A DNA stretch of 64,000 bases from Mesorhizobium sp. L2C084A000 (GTDB lineage: Bacteria > Pseudomonadota > Alphaproteobacteria > Rhizobiales > Rhizobiaceae), in the NCBI RefSeq assembly GCF_000502875.1, contig NZ_AYWX01000001.1, positions 758,505-822,504 on the forward strand, written 5' to 3'. Numbering within the stretch: position 1 is the stretch's first letter; every line of letters starts with the position of its first letter. The position numbers and the translations under genes are program-made. The notes beneath the pieces are model-generated. The model was not told the origin of the DNA, ran no database searches, and saw nothing but the letters and a program-made list of their open reading frames with translations. Positions 1-9,464 of this stretch are shown piece after piece.

Positions 1-1849
1 CGCTTCGGGTTTCCGCTGCGCCCACTGAATCCACTCGCGCCGCGCCCACGGTGATCGTCTGGATCAACCCGACGGTCTGCGTGTGATTGGACCCGATCGT
101 CTCCGTCGAGTTCGCGCCGATGCCGATCGTCTCGTTCGAGCCAACCGTAAGCGAGCGGTTGACGCCCACCGTCTCGGTATCGTTCTTGCCGATGTCGGTT
201 GTCTGGTCGACGCCGACCTTGACTGTCTTGTTGTTGCCGACGTCCTCGTCGAGGTTGTGGCCGACGGAATGCTTGGCGTCGTGGTCGATGCGGTCCGACT
301 GATCGTGCTGCACCAGCTTGGTACGGTCATGCTTGATCAGAAGGTTGTGGTCCTTCTGCGCCTGGAAATTGACCAGTTCGGAGCCGGCCTTGTCCTCGAA
401 CATCAGCTCGTTGTAGCCGCCGCCGCCGAGCGAGGAGTCCGACTTCCAGCCGGATTGCGTGGCACTCGCCGGCAGCCCGTAGGGCGGCATCTGCGAGGCA
501 TTGTAGACCCGGCCGGTGATGATCGGCAGGTCAGGGTCGCCTTCGATAAAGTCGACGATCACCTCCTGGCCGATGCGCGGTATCTGGATGAAGCCCCAGC
601 CGCTGCCGGCCCAGGTCTGTGAGACCCGCACGAAACAGGAGCTGTTCTCGTCCTTCTTGCCCAGGCGATCCCAGTGGAACTGCACCTTCACCCTGGCGTA
701 TTTGTCGGTGAATATTTCCTGGCCTGACGGACCGACCACGGTCGCCGTCTGCGGCCCACGCATGATCGGTCGGGGCGTGATCCGTGGCGGACGATAGGGC
801 AAGGCGGTCGGCGCCACGCCCAGGATCACCTTGAAGTTCTCGCTGTCGACGTCGGCATGGCTTCTGTATCCCGGATCGAACAGCCTGTATTCGGCGCTGA
901 CCACCAGATACTCCTGGTTCTGGTCCTCGCGCGGAAAGCCATCGAGCTTGAACGTACAGCCCGAAAACAGGCCGCGCACGGTGCCGACCGCGGCGATACG
1001 CTGGTGGACGGCCTGGATCTCCTCGCGTCGGATCGCGGCCAGGTTGTCGCCCCGGCCGACTTCGAGATGCGCGCCGGGCTGGCGGTAGTTTTCGCCGGCG
1101 GCCAGCTTGTGACTGAACGGCTGGGCCGACTTGGCCATAAGGTCGGCGCCCGGCTTCTTGAAATCATAGTCGGTGTGGGCATAGGCGCCCGGACGCACCG
1201 AACTGCCCGGTATCCATTCGGTGATGTATTCGACATCGCGCCGGGAGCCCTGCCCTTCAAAATGATAAGGTACTTTCTCGTAGCCCGGCGCCGGCTTCAG
1301 CTTGCTCATCGCATCGGTCAGGACAAGCGTGTGTTTGCCCTCGTCATGCTCGAAAAAATACAGGATGCCTTCATGCTCGAGCAGCCGCTGGACGAAATCC
1401 AGATCGGTCTCGTCATATTGTACGCAGTATTCGCGCGGAGGGTAGGAACCCTGCAGACGCAGATCGAACTCCGCCGTGCTGTATTTCTTGAAGACGTCCT
1501 TGACGATGTCGACGACGCTCTTGTTCTGGAAAATACGGCAATCGGTGGTGTTGCCGAGGAACCAGAGCCACGGCCTGACGACCGCTTCGTAGTAGGCCAG
1601 CCGGTCTTCTATGCGGGTCAGGCGAAACTCGGACACAAGACCGCTGAACCAACGTTTCGGATCGGATTCGCCTTCCACCGAAACGACACCCCCCAGCATC
1701 TTCAGCGGATCGATATCGGGGCTGGGGCTGACGAACCCTACCGTATAGGCCAAACAACGGCTGATCTCATCGCGACCGACAAGATGCGTGAAGGTCAACA
1801 GCTCGGCGCCAACCGGTGTTTGCACAACCGTGGCACGTTCGTTCGGCAT
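1..1849 (-). CDS. vgrG: Type VI secretion spike protein VgrG (partial, 3' end beyond window)
   Basis: About 616 residues are visible from an ATG at 1849-1847 to the left edge with no stop, so the C-terminus is missing. The N-terminal half has the gp27-like VgrG layout (early YTVGFVSPSPDIDPLKMLG, then YPPREYCVQYDETDLDFVQR and LEHEGILYFFEH). The middle has the gp5/OB part (FTDKYARVKVQFHWDRLGKKDENSSCFVR shortened: KVQFHWDRLG, VRVSQTWAGSGWGF, IPRIGQEVIVDF). The end is a run of short TVG/TIG repeats typical of the beta-helical spike. In the family VgrG trimers form the puncture device and carry effectors fused or bound at the C-terminus, which cannot be judged here. It is divergent from the FHA gene across about 240 bases that should hold both promoters. 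Confidence 0.93.
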   Translation of the reverse strand, partial: MPNERATVVQTPVGAELLTFTHLVGRDEISRCLAYTVGFVSPSPDIDPLKMLGGVVSVEGESDPKRWFSGLVSEFRLTRIEDRLAYYEAVVRPWLWFLGNTTDCRIFQNKSVVDIVKDVFKKYSTAEFDLRLQGSYPPREYCVQYDETDLDFVQRLLEHEGILYFFEHDEGKHTLVLTDAMSKLKPAPGYEKVPYHFEGQGSRRDVEYITEWIPGSSVRPGAYAHTDYDFKKPGADLMAKSAQPFSHKLAAGENYRQPGAHLEVGRGDNLAAIRREEIQAVHQRIAAVGTVRGLFSGCTFKLDGFPREDQNQEYLVVSAEYRLFDPGYRSHADVDSENFKVILGVAPTALPYRPPRITPRPIMRGPQTATVVGPSGQEIFTDKYARVKVQFHWDRLGKKDENSSCFVRVSQTWAGSGWGFIQIPRIGQEVIVDFIEGDPDLPIITGRVYNASQMPPYGLPASATQSGWKSDSSLGGGGYNELMFEDKAGSELVNFQAQKDHNLLIKHDRTKLVQHDQSDRIDHDAKHSVGHNLDEDVGNNKTVKVGVDQTTDIGKNDTETVGVNRSLTVGSNETIGIGANSTETIGSNHTQTVGLIQTITVGAARVDSVGAAETRS

Positions 1850-2089
1850 GGGTCGTGCCCCTCCTGGACGCGGCCGCCGGCAGTGGGTTTGAAGTTCCCG
1901 CATCCAGGAACTTTTTGGCCCGCCGCACCAGGCTATGTTGAGCCTACCACATGTTGTCCGGCCGACCAAAGAGATGCACAGCGGAAAAACCTTACCCTGC
2001 CGATGCATTGGCTCGAAACGCCGCTGTCCTGCTGGATGTGCAAACTGCTAGAATGTGGAGTATCGATCAGCGTTCGACGGCGATCCTCG

Positions 2090-3136
2090 ATGTATATCAG
2101 TCTGCAAATCAACAATGTCGACGCCTTGCCTGCGGGCATCTCGACCAGTTACGCGGCGCGTGATCGCGGCTTCGAAATCGGACGCCAGGCTTGTGATTGG
2201 ACCTTGCCGGACCCCGACAAGTTCATCTCCGGCCGGCATTGCGAGGTTCGCTACGAGGCAGGCGCTTTCTGGCTGCACGATGTCTCGCGCAACGGAACCT
2301 ACATCAACGGATCGAGCCAGCGCATGACCGGCCCGCATCGGCTGAGCCATGGCGACCGGGTGCTGATCGGCCGCCATGTCATCTTCGTATCGATCGACGA
2401 CGAGCCCGCCACGACAGGCCATATCAGTTCGACACAACGAGAAATGCCGGCCGCGACAGGCCGGCCGCTCGAATTCGCCGCCGAGCCGTTCTTCACTCCT
2501 TCGGAGCAACATTCCGGGCAGCGGGTTCCGGCTCCGGCGTTCTCGTCGCAACCGCCTCTCCCCTCGACCAGAGACGAAGTGCTGCGGGAAATCGCGATCG
2601 CGGCCGGCATCTCGCCGGAATTGCTTCAATCGCGCGATCCGCATGAAGTTGCCGCCGAAATCGGCACGGTCCTGCGGACTGTGGTCGAGGAACTGACCAT
2701 GCTTTTGAAAGCGCGCACGGCCGCGAAAATACTGGCCAAGAGCACACAACGGACGATGATCAGCGCCGCCGACAACAACCCCCTGAAGTTCGGCCCGGGA
2801 ACCGACGACATCCTCGAAATCATGTTCGCCCGCCGCAGGGCCGGCTATCTGGATGCCAGGCGCAGCATCAAAGATGCATTCCGCGATCTCAAGACGCACG
2901 AATTCGCCACCTATGCCGCCATGCAAGCTGCGCTGTCGCGGCTGCTCGACGATCTGTCGCCCGAGGCGATCGGAAAGAAACTCCCCCCGACATCGTTCTC
3001 GTCTAAGAAAAGCCAGGCCTGGGACGCTTTTGTCGCGACCTGGCGAACCATGGAGGAAGCCCACGAGAACGGCATGCTGGACATATTCCTGGCCTATTTC
3101 AGCGAGGCCTATGCCAAGGCCGACAAGCAGAAATAG
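2090..3136 (+). CDS. tagH: T6SS-associated FHA-domain protein (TagH/Fha)
   Basis: 348 residues from the ATG at 2090. The reading frame stays open far upstream, but that stretch is antisense to vgrG and is not convincing. Residues about 20-100 form an FHA domain (GRQACDWTLPDPDKFISGRH, then SRNGTYING), a phosphothreonine-binding fold. A polar linker follows, and about 150 C-terminal residues match the TagH C-terminal domain (KFGPGTDDILEIMF, ending DIFLAYFSEAYAKA). In T6SS the FHA protein is read by the PpkA/PppA switch and promotes assembly at the TssL/TssM base. The kinase, phosphatase, TssL and TssM genes lie just downstream on the same strand. No strong ribosome-binding site precedes the ATG, so the start is slightly uncertain. 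Confidence 0.88.
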   Translation: MYISLQINNVDALPAGISTSYAARDRGFEIGRQACDWTLPDPDKFISGRHCEVRYEAGAFWLHDVSRNGTYINGSSQRMTGPHRLSHGDRVLIGRHVIFVSIDDEPATTGHISSTQREMPAATGRPLEFAAEPFFTPSEQHSGQRVPAPAFSSQPPLPSTRDEVLREIAIAAGISPELLQSRDPHEVAAEIGTVLRTVVEELTMLLKARTAAKILAKSTQRTMISAADNNPLKFGPGTDDILEIMFARRRAGYLDARRSIKDAFRDLKTHEFATYAAMQAALSRLLDDLSPEAIGKKLPPTSFSSKKSQAWDAFVATWRTMEEAHENGMLDIFLAYFSEAYAKADKQK

Positions 3137-3439
3137 ACAGGCCCAAAGGGGGATGCGAGGCTGAAGTCGACGAAGAAAACCTCTTTGGTGCGCGGCATCC
3201 GGTTCCAATCGAGAGTTTGTGAGATTACGATCGCATACGACAATTCGCTAAGCGGCTAAGGCTGATCGACCTGGGGGTCTGCGGCAAATGTCATCTTTCG
3301 GCGGGATAGTAAGATATAGCCTACCTTCCTCCGGACACTGTCAGGGTCGGCAGGGGTTGCGTTTCCTTCACCTGACGAGAAACCGTTTTGCGCCTGTCTC
3401 ACCCAGTCGCGGGCACACCGCCTGCACGGACGATCGTCC
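3137..3439. other. Intergenic stretch between tagH and tssL
   Basis: About 300 bases without a convincing gene on either strand. I see no clear terminator hairpin or repeat. It may contain a promoter for tssL, but no matching -35/-10 pair stands out. Confidence 0.5.
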
Positions 3440-4939
3440 ATGAGTTCGAAGGACGATCCTTTCGGCCCGGCTGGCAAGACCGTCATTCGCGCCCCTCCAC
3501 GGCGTGAGCGAAAACCGGCGCCGGTCCCTCAAGTGCCCGTCGCGGATGACGGGCAAACCTCGCAGATCAAGGATTCGACCGTATTCGATCCCGGCATCGG
3601 CCGGCATACACCGCCGGGCTGGGCATCCGGGACAGTGATTTATCAAGGAGCCCCTTCCGCTTCGGCAGGAAGCGGCGCTTCCGAGGCAGCTCTACGGCAG
3701 GAGACCCTGCTCAATGTCACGGACAGTGTCAGATATTCCGCGGCAAACCCGATCCTTGCCGCGGCCGCACCATTGCTGATGCTGTTCGGCCAGTTCAGGC
3801 TTATCCCCGTCGAGAGACAAGCCGAGCCGTTGGCCGAACATGTCACTGAGGCGATCGATAGGTTCGACAGGACAGTCGAGAAATCAGGTGTTGCCGAAGA
3901 GGATGCGCGGATTGCGAAATTCATCCTCTGCGAAACCGCCGACGATCTCGTCGGCAACCTGCCTTGGCCACAGAAAGATACTTGGGCGCAGCACAGCATG
4001 CTGTCGCAGTTCTTTCACGTCGAGCCCAGCGGCACAGGCTTCTTCGAAGCGCTGAACAAGGTCCTGGCCAGTCCCGAGGCACACTACGATCTGCTCGAAC
4101 TGATGCATGTCTGCCTGTCGCTGGGGTTCGAGGGCCAGTACCGGGGCCTGACGCGCGAAGACAGCAATCTCGAACGCGTTCGGCGCGACGTCTACGAAAC
4201 GCTTCGCTATTTCAGGGCACGCGCGGACGCGGACATCTCGCCCCACTGGCAGGGCTTGGCGTCGACCATGACGCAGCCGTCGACACGCCTGCCGCTCTGG
4301 GTCGTCGCGGCAGCCGTGTCGGCGCTGCTGACTGCTGCGTTCTTCGCACTGCGGGTCTTCATCACCAACGAAGGCGACGCTGCCGCCGGTGAATTGCTGG
4401 CGCTCAACCCATCGACGCCGATTACCATCGAACGGGCCAGCGTGGCGCCGTTGGCGGAGCCGGCGAAAATCGTCCCACCCGTCGCCACAACCACGCAGAT
4501 CGATCGCATCCGTTCGGCACTGGCCAAGGAAGTCGAAGGCGGCGGGCTGACCATCGGCACGAAGGGCGACTTCATCGTTGTGGAAATCAACAATCTCCTG
4601 CTGTTCCAGTCCGGCAGGGCCGAGGCGAAGCCGGAGTTCCAGCCCATTGCCGCAGATATCGCCGCGGCTCTGGAACCCGAGCGCGGACCGATCAGGATTG
4701 TCGGCCATACGGACAATGTGAAGCCGCGGAAATCGAGCCCATTCAAGTCCAACTTCGATCTCTCCGTCGCCAGAGCGAAGGCCGTCGAAGCAATGATGGC
4801 ACCGAAGTTCAGTGATCCTTCGCGACTAACGGTGGACGGCAAGGGCGAGGACGAACCGATCGCCGACAATGCGACGCCGGAAGGCCGCACCAAGAACCGC
4901 CGTGTCGATGTGATGATCGCCAAGGAGGAAACATTGTGA
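3440..4939 (+). CDS. tssL: T6SS inner-membrane protein TssL, long form with OmpA domain
   Basis: 499 residues. A Pro-rich cytoplasmic N-terminus (about 1-85) is followed by the DotU/IcmH-type helical domain (about 88-270; AANPILAAAAPLLMLFGQF, LPWPQKDTWAQHSMLSQFFH, HVCLSLGFEGQYRG). One membrane helix lies at about 283-304 (LPLWVVAAAVSALLTAAFFA). The periplasmic C-terminal OmpA-like domain (about 380-495) carries IRIVGHTDNV, FNLSVARAKAV-like text (FDLSVARAKAV) and the closing NRRVDVMI. TssL forms the membrane complex with TssM; the fused OmpA domain is the variant that anchors it to peptidoglycan without a separate TagL. The next gene, tssM, starts 22 bases after the stop, so the two are almost certainly cotranscribed. 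Confidence 0.93.
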   Translation: MSSKDDPFGPAGKTVIRAPPRRERKPAPVPQVPVADDGQTSQIKDSTVFDPGIGRHTPPGWASGTVIYQGAPSASAGSGASEAALRQETLLNVTDSVRYSAANPILAAAAPLLMLFGQFRLIPVERQAEPLAEHVTEAIDRFDRTVEKSGVAEEDARIAKFILCETADDLVGNLPWPQKDTWAQHSMLSQFFHVEPSGTGFFEALNKVLASPEAHYDLLELMHVCLSLGFEGQYRGLTREDSNLERVRRDVYETLRYFRARADADISPHWQGLASTMTQPSTRLPLWVVAAAVSALLTAAFFALRVFITNEGDAAAGELLALNPSTPITIERASVAPLAEPAKIVPPVATTTQIDRIRSALAKEVEGGGLTIGTKGDFIVVEINNLLLFQSGRAEAKPEFQPIAADIAAALEPERGPIRIVGHTDNVKPRKSSPFKSNFDLSVARAKAVEAMMAPKFSDPSRLTVDGKGEDEPIADNATPEGRTKNRRVDVMIAKEETL

Positions 4940-4961
4940 GCACGGCCAGTCGGGAGCGGCC

Positions 4962-7900
4962 ATGACGCGTTGGCTGCTGCGGATATTCAGCATGATTGCG
5001 CTGGCCGGCTTTGCGGCGGCAGTGTGGTTTGCCGGACCCTTGATCCGCTTCGCCGATACCCGTCCTCTCGGGCCTGCCTGGCTGCGCGCGACTATCATCG
5101 GGGTGATCGTGGCAGCGCTCACGCTTTTCTACGGCCTGCGTTTCTGGCAAGCGAGAAAAGCGCAAAAAGCACTCGAAACCGTGGTCACACACAATGACGA
5201 CCGCGATGACGACTCGCGGGTGCTCGAGGCCCGCGTGAATGAGGCCGTGGCGGCGCTCAAGCGGTCGAGCGGCAAACGCAATTTCCTTTATGAGATCCCC
5301 TGGTACATCGTCATCGGCCCGCCCGGTGCCGGCAAGACAACGGCGCTGGTCAATTCGGGTCTGAATTTTCCGCTGGCCGGTTCGGGTGATGCCCAGCCAG
5401 TTGCGGGCGTTGGCGGAACACGCTCCTGCGACTGGTGGTTTACCGACCAGGCCGTCCTGATCGACACAGCCGGACGCTACACGACGCAGGATTCCAATGC
5501 CGAGACCGACAAGAAGAGCTGGCTTGCCTTCTTGTCACTGCTCAAGAGAGCCCGCGCACGGCAACCGATAAACGGCGTCATCCTGGCCATCAGCCTCGCC
5601 GACCTCGTCAGCCTCGACGATCAGCAGCTTGACGCTCACGTCGTCGAGATACGCAGTCGTCTGCGGGAAATCCACGAGACGCTGAAAATCCAGTTTCCCG
5701 TGTACCTGCTGTTCACCAAGGCCGACCTGGTTTCAGGGTTCATGGATTACTTCGGCGGCTTCGACGAGCCGCGCCGGCGCAAGGTCTGGGGCGCGACATT
5801 CCAGACCACGGATCGCAACAAGAATATGGCCGCCGAGGCTCCGGCCGAATTCGATGCACTGGCAAGACGCTTGGTGGAGGAGATGCCTGACCGCCTCCAG
5901 GAAGAGGCCGATCCGGTCGCGCGTATATCCATCTTTGGCTTTCCGGCGCAGTTTGGCGCGCTGAAGGAGCGAATTACCAATTTCATCGCCAGCCTGTTCG
6001 ATCCGACCCGCAGCCAGGTGAATGTCAGCTTGCGTGGACTCTACTTCTCTTCAGGCACGCAAGAGGGAACGCCAATCGATCAGGTGTTGGGCGCGATCGG
6101 TCGCAATTTCGGCAGCAGCCCCCGCGCCCATCTTTCCGGAACCGGCAAAAGCTTCTTTTTGCACGATCTGCTGACGGGCGTCATTTTTGCCGAATCCGGA
6201 TGGGTTTCGTATGACAAATCAGCTGTAAGACGTGCAACGATCGCCAGGTTCGCCGGCCTTGGCGCCATCGCGTTGATCGCTGCGGCGGCCCTCGGCACCC
6301 TAGCCCTGAGCTTCACAGCCAACAGGTCGCTGATCGCCTCCACCACGCAGGCCATAAGCCAGTATCGCCAGACGGCGGACGCGTTGCTCAAAAGCACCGA
6401 GGTCACCGATGTCGACCTCGAAAACGTCATTGGCCCGCTCGACCAGTTGCGCAATCTGCCGGCTGGGTTCGAAACCGGCGACGTGCCGACACCGATCGAG
6501 GAGACGTTCGGCCTCAGCCAGCGGGAGAGACTTCTTTCGGCATCCAAGACGGCTTACCGGGAAGCGCTGGAACGAATGTTCCGATCGCGCCTGCTGATCC
6601 AGGCCGAGCGGACGATCCAGGCCAGGATGGCCGATCCCGCCGCGCTCTACGAGCCGTTGAAAATCTACCTGATGCTTGGCGGCAAGGCGCCGAAGGTCGA
6701 CGACGCGTTGATCATTTCCTGGATGAAGCACGATTGGGAGCAGAACCGGTATCCAGGTGAAAACAACCGCGAAGGACGCGAGCATCTCGAAAAGCACCTG
6801 GGTGCCATGCTTGCCTTGGACGACGCCTACGATCCGGTTTTCGAACTCAACCAGCCGCTCGTCCAAGCCGCTCAACGGTCGCTCGGGCGCATGAGCCTTG
6901 CCGACCGTGCCTCGGCTTTGGTCAAATCCGCAGTATACGCGGCAGCTCTGGATGATTTTTCTGTTTCCCTGAAAAGCGGCCCGGAAGCCCCGTTACTGTT
7001 CGAGCGGGTCGATGGCGGCGATCTGTCAGGCCTTCGTGTTCCCGGCCTCTATACTTATGCCGGCTTCAACAGCTTCTATCTCGTGCAACTCTCGCGCATT
7101 GCCCAGACGCTCGTCGACGACCAGTGGGTCCTCGGTGGCGGCGGCGAGCAAGGCGGCATCGATCAGGAGTTGCCCAAGCTCGGTCCCGAACTTCTCGACC
7201 GCTATGGCAAGGAGTTCGCAACGGCGTGGAACAGCGTTCTCGACGGGTTGAAATTCAAGGCGATGCTGAAGGACAAGCCGCGCTATATCGCGCTTTCCGC
7301 CGTCGCCTCGCCAACCTCGCCGATCGAACTGCTGTTTACGGCGATCGCCGACGAAACCGCTCTGACGCGGGACGCTGCTTCCGGCAAGGACTCAGCCACC
7401 GGGGTTGAAGGCGGCGCGGGCCAGTTACAGGACGCAGCAAGCGTGGCCAAGGGTCTGGCTCGCATCGGCATACAAATCGCCACCGGAAAATCGCAAACCC
7501 GTGCCGGCACGGGATCCTTAAGCGCGCAAAACCAGAATCCCGGGGCCAACATCGAAGCGCAATTCAGGCCGTTCCAGGCCCTGGTGAGCGGTGCTGCCGG
7601 ACACCGCCCGATCGATGCCTTGACCCAGAATTTCCGCGATATCTACCAGAGCCTGCAACTGGCGACCGACGTCCCCTCCCAGACGGAACGCGTCAACGCA
7701 AACCTGCAGCTCCAGATAGCCACCCTTCGCGCCAATGTCTCGCGACTGCCCAAGCAACTCGGCCGGATGGTCAATGCGACGGCAGACGAGTTTGAAGGCA
7801 ACGTCACCGAGACCTCGGTGGCAAATTTGAACCAGATGCTCGACCAGACGGTCACACAGCCCTGCGAGGCGGCGGTCAACGGCCGTTATCCTTTCGCCCG

Positions 7901-8519
7901 CAATGGCACCGAGGACATCGCGATGGCGGATTTCGCCAAACTGTTCGCTCCGGGCGGGCTGATGGACCGGTTCTTCGCACAGAACCTCGCATCGCTGATC
8001 GATATGACCGGTCAGGACTGGAGCTGGAAACAGGATGCTCGCTTCGGCCGCGACCTGTCGAAGTCGACGCTGAAGAACTTCCAGCTGGCGGCCGAAATCC
8101 GTAGCGCCTTTTTTCCCCAGGGCGGTTCGGTGCCCTCGGTGAGCGTGACCTTCACGCCCTTCTCACTGCATGGCGATGCCGATGCGGCGGTGCTCGATGT
8201 CGACGGCCAGACCGTCCAGAGCAACCAAGCGGGCAACATGCCGAGCATAGTGACCTGGCCGAGCGGCGCGGCTTCCGGATCCGCCAGTCTGAGCCTGACG
8301 CCGGAGATGCCAGGCCGCGAATCCGCCATCAAGTTCGAAGGGCCGTGGGCCCTGAAGCGACTTCTGGACAAGGCTGCCGTCACCGGCCACGACAGCAACA
8401 TGCAAGCACGCTTCGTGATTGGCGGACGCGACGTTACTTATACGCTCCAGACAGGTTCAGGCTCCAACCACTTCTTCCTCCCGGCCCTTTCCGGATTCAG
8501 CTGTCCCAAGGCGTTTTGA
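4962..8519 (+). CDS. tssM: T6SS membrane subunit TssM (IcmF family)
   Basis: 1185 residues, normal for TssM. Two N-terminal membrane helices (about 5-24 and 40-60) are followed by a cytoplasmic NTPase-like domain with an intact Walker A GPPGAGKT at residues 119-126 and LIDTAGRYTTQD as the Walker B/G3-like stretch. A third helix at about 430-452 (FAGLGAIALIAAAALGTLAL) precedes a large periplasmic part ending in the IcmF C-terminal beta domain (SVPSVSVTFTPFSL, WPSGAASGSASLSLTPE). TssM joins TssL in the envelope-spanning complex. It follows tssL closely. No tssJ lipoprotein gene is visible next to it; as far as I recall several rhizobial T6SS loci also lack one. Confidence 0.94.
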   Translation: MTRWLLRIFSMIALAGFAAAVWFAGPLIRFADTRPLGPAWLRATIIGVIVAALTLFYGLRFWQARKAQKALETVVTHNDDRDDDSRVLEARVNEAVAALKRSSGKRNFLYEIPWYIVIGPPGAGKTTALVNSGLNFPLAGSGDAQPVAGVGGTRSCDWWFTDQAVLIDTAGRYTTQDSNAETDKKSWLAFLSLLKRARARQPINGVILAISLADLVSLDDQQLDAHVVEIRSRLREIHETLKIQFPVYLLFTKADLVSGFMDYFGGFDEPRRRKVWGATFQTTDRNKNMAAEAPAEFDALARRLVEEMPDRLQEEADPVARISIFGFPAQFGALKERITNFIASLFDPTRSQVNVSLRGLYFSSGTQEGTPIDQVLGAIGRNFGSSPRAHLSGTGKSFFLHDLLTGVIFAESGWVSYDKSAVRRATIARFAGLGAIALIAAAALGTLALSFTANRSLIASTTQAISQYRQTADALLKSTEVTDVDLENVIGPLDQLRNLPAGFETGDVPTPIEETFGLSQRERLLSASKTAYREALERMFRSRLLIQAERTIQARMADPAALYEPLKIYLMLGGKAPKVDDALIISWMKHDWEQNRYPGENNREGREHLEKHLGAMLALDDAYDPVFELNQPLVQAAQRSLGRMSLADRASALVKSAVYAAALDDFSVSLKSGPEAPLLFERVDGGDLSGLRVPGLYTYAGFNSFYLVQLSRIAQTLVDDQWVLGGGGEQGGIDQELPKLGPELLDRYGKEFATAWNSVLDGLKFKAMLKDKPRYIALSAVASPTSPIELLFTAIADETALTRDAASGKDSATGVEGGAGQLQDAASVAKGLARIGIQIATGKSQTRAGTGSLSAQNQNPGANIEAQFRPFQALVSGAAGHRPIDALTQNFRDIYQSLQLATDVPSQTERVNANLQLQIATLRANVSRLPKQLGRMVNATADEFEGNVTETSVANLNQMLDQTVTQPCEAAVNGRYPFARNGTEDIAMADFAKLFAPGGLMDRFFAQNLASLIDMTGQDWSWKQDARFGRDLSKSTLKNFQLAAEIRSAFFPQGGSVPSVSVTFTPFSLHGDADAAVLDVDGQTVQSNQAGNMPSIVTWPSGAASGSASLSLTPEMPGRESAIKFEGPWALKRLLDKAAVTGHDSNMQARFVIGGRDVTYTLQTGSGSNHFFLPALSGFSCPKAF

Positions 8520-8684
8520 GATGGGTTTGATCTGCTGATCATGGCGCCGATCCGCTGACCAGAGTTCAAACCCCGGTTTTCCTTAGTTTTCGGTACTTTA
8601 ATGTTCGAGCCTGTGGCAAAGTGGCGCCAGCGAGCGTCCAAAGGTGCGCCGCAGAAGGACGCTTGAAAAGCGCTTGGTGGCAAT

Positions 8685-9464
8685 TTGAATACTGTCGCCC
8701 TTTCCATCGAAAGCTTCGGCGTGAGCCACAAAGGCTGTGTCCGTGAGCTCAATGAAGACAGCTATCTAGTCGAGCCACAAACTGGCCTCTGGGTGGTAGC
8801 CGACGGAATGGGTGGACATGACGCCGGAGAGGTCGCTTCCGCCAGTATCGTCGATCATCTGTCAACAATCGGCATCGCGAGCTCGGCACCCGATCTTCGG
8901 GCCCGCTTCGAGGACAGGCTGAGCCGGGCCAATGCCGAAATCCGCAGCATATCGGAATCGCGCGGCATCACCATCGGCTCCACGGTCGCCGCCCTGTTGG
9001 CGATGGACGGACGATTTGCCTGCCTGTGGGCGGGCGACAGCCGGGTTTATCTGATCCGCAACGCCGCGATCTCGCAGATTTCGAAAGACCACACCGAAGT
9101 GCAGGAACTCTTGGATCGAGGCATGATCAGCGCGGTCGAGGCGCTCACCTGGCCACGCCGCAATGTCATCACACATGCGATCGGGGTCAGTGACGACTTC
9201 GTCATCGATTTCCAGCAGGGCGAACTGATGCCGGGAGACATTTTCGTGCTGGCCACCGATGGGCTGACGGCACATGTCACCGACCCCGAGATCGAGGCCG
9301 CCGTCGTGTCGGCTACACCTCAGGCGGCCGGAGAAAACCTGCTGGAAACGGTTCTGGCGCGAGGCGGAACGGACAATGTCACCATTGTGCTGGTTAAGAT
9401 TGGGAACGGGCGCAATGGACAATCGCTCCACCCTGATCTGTCCAGAGCGGAGGGCCGAGGCTGA
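8685..9464 (+). CDS. pppA: PPM-type serine/threonine phosphatase PppA of the T6SS switch
   Basis: 259 residues from a TTG at 8685, preceded by GGTGG four to five bases upstream. The family homology starts at residue 10 (FGVSHKGCVRELNEDS), so no later start fits better. PP2C motifs are present in order: NEDSYLVE, VVADGMGGHDAGEVAS, GSTVAALLA, WAGDSRVYLI, ATDGLTAHV and GGTDNVTIVLV, with the metal-binding Asp residues intact. In T6SS loci PppA removes phosphate from the FHA protein or other PpkA targets. Its TGA shares an A with the ATG of ppkA, indicating translational coupling. In Agrobacterium the phosphatase is fused to TagF; here it stands alone and no TagF domain is seen in the window. Confidence 0.9.
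   Translation: MNTVALSIESFGVSHKGCVRELNEDSYLVEPQTGLWVVADGMGGHDAGEVASASIVDHLSTIGIASSAPDLRARFEDRLSRANAEIRSISESRGITIGSTVAALLAMDGRFACLWAGDSRVYLIRNAAISQISKDHTEVQELLDRGMISAVEALTWPRRNVITHAIGVSDDFVIDFQQGELMPGDIFVLATDGLTAHVTDPEIEAAVVSATPQAAGENLLETVLARGGTDNVTIVLVKIGNGRNGQSLHPDLSRAEGRG

Noticed and set aside
857..2089. Long open frame upstream of the FHA gene, in the same frame
   Set aside because: It is antisense to vgrG and its translation has no family text; the FHA protein starts naturally at 2090.
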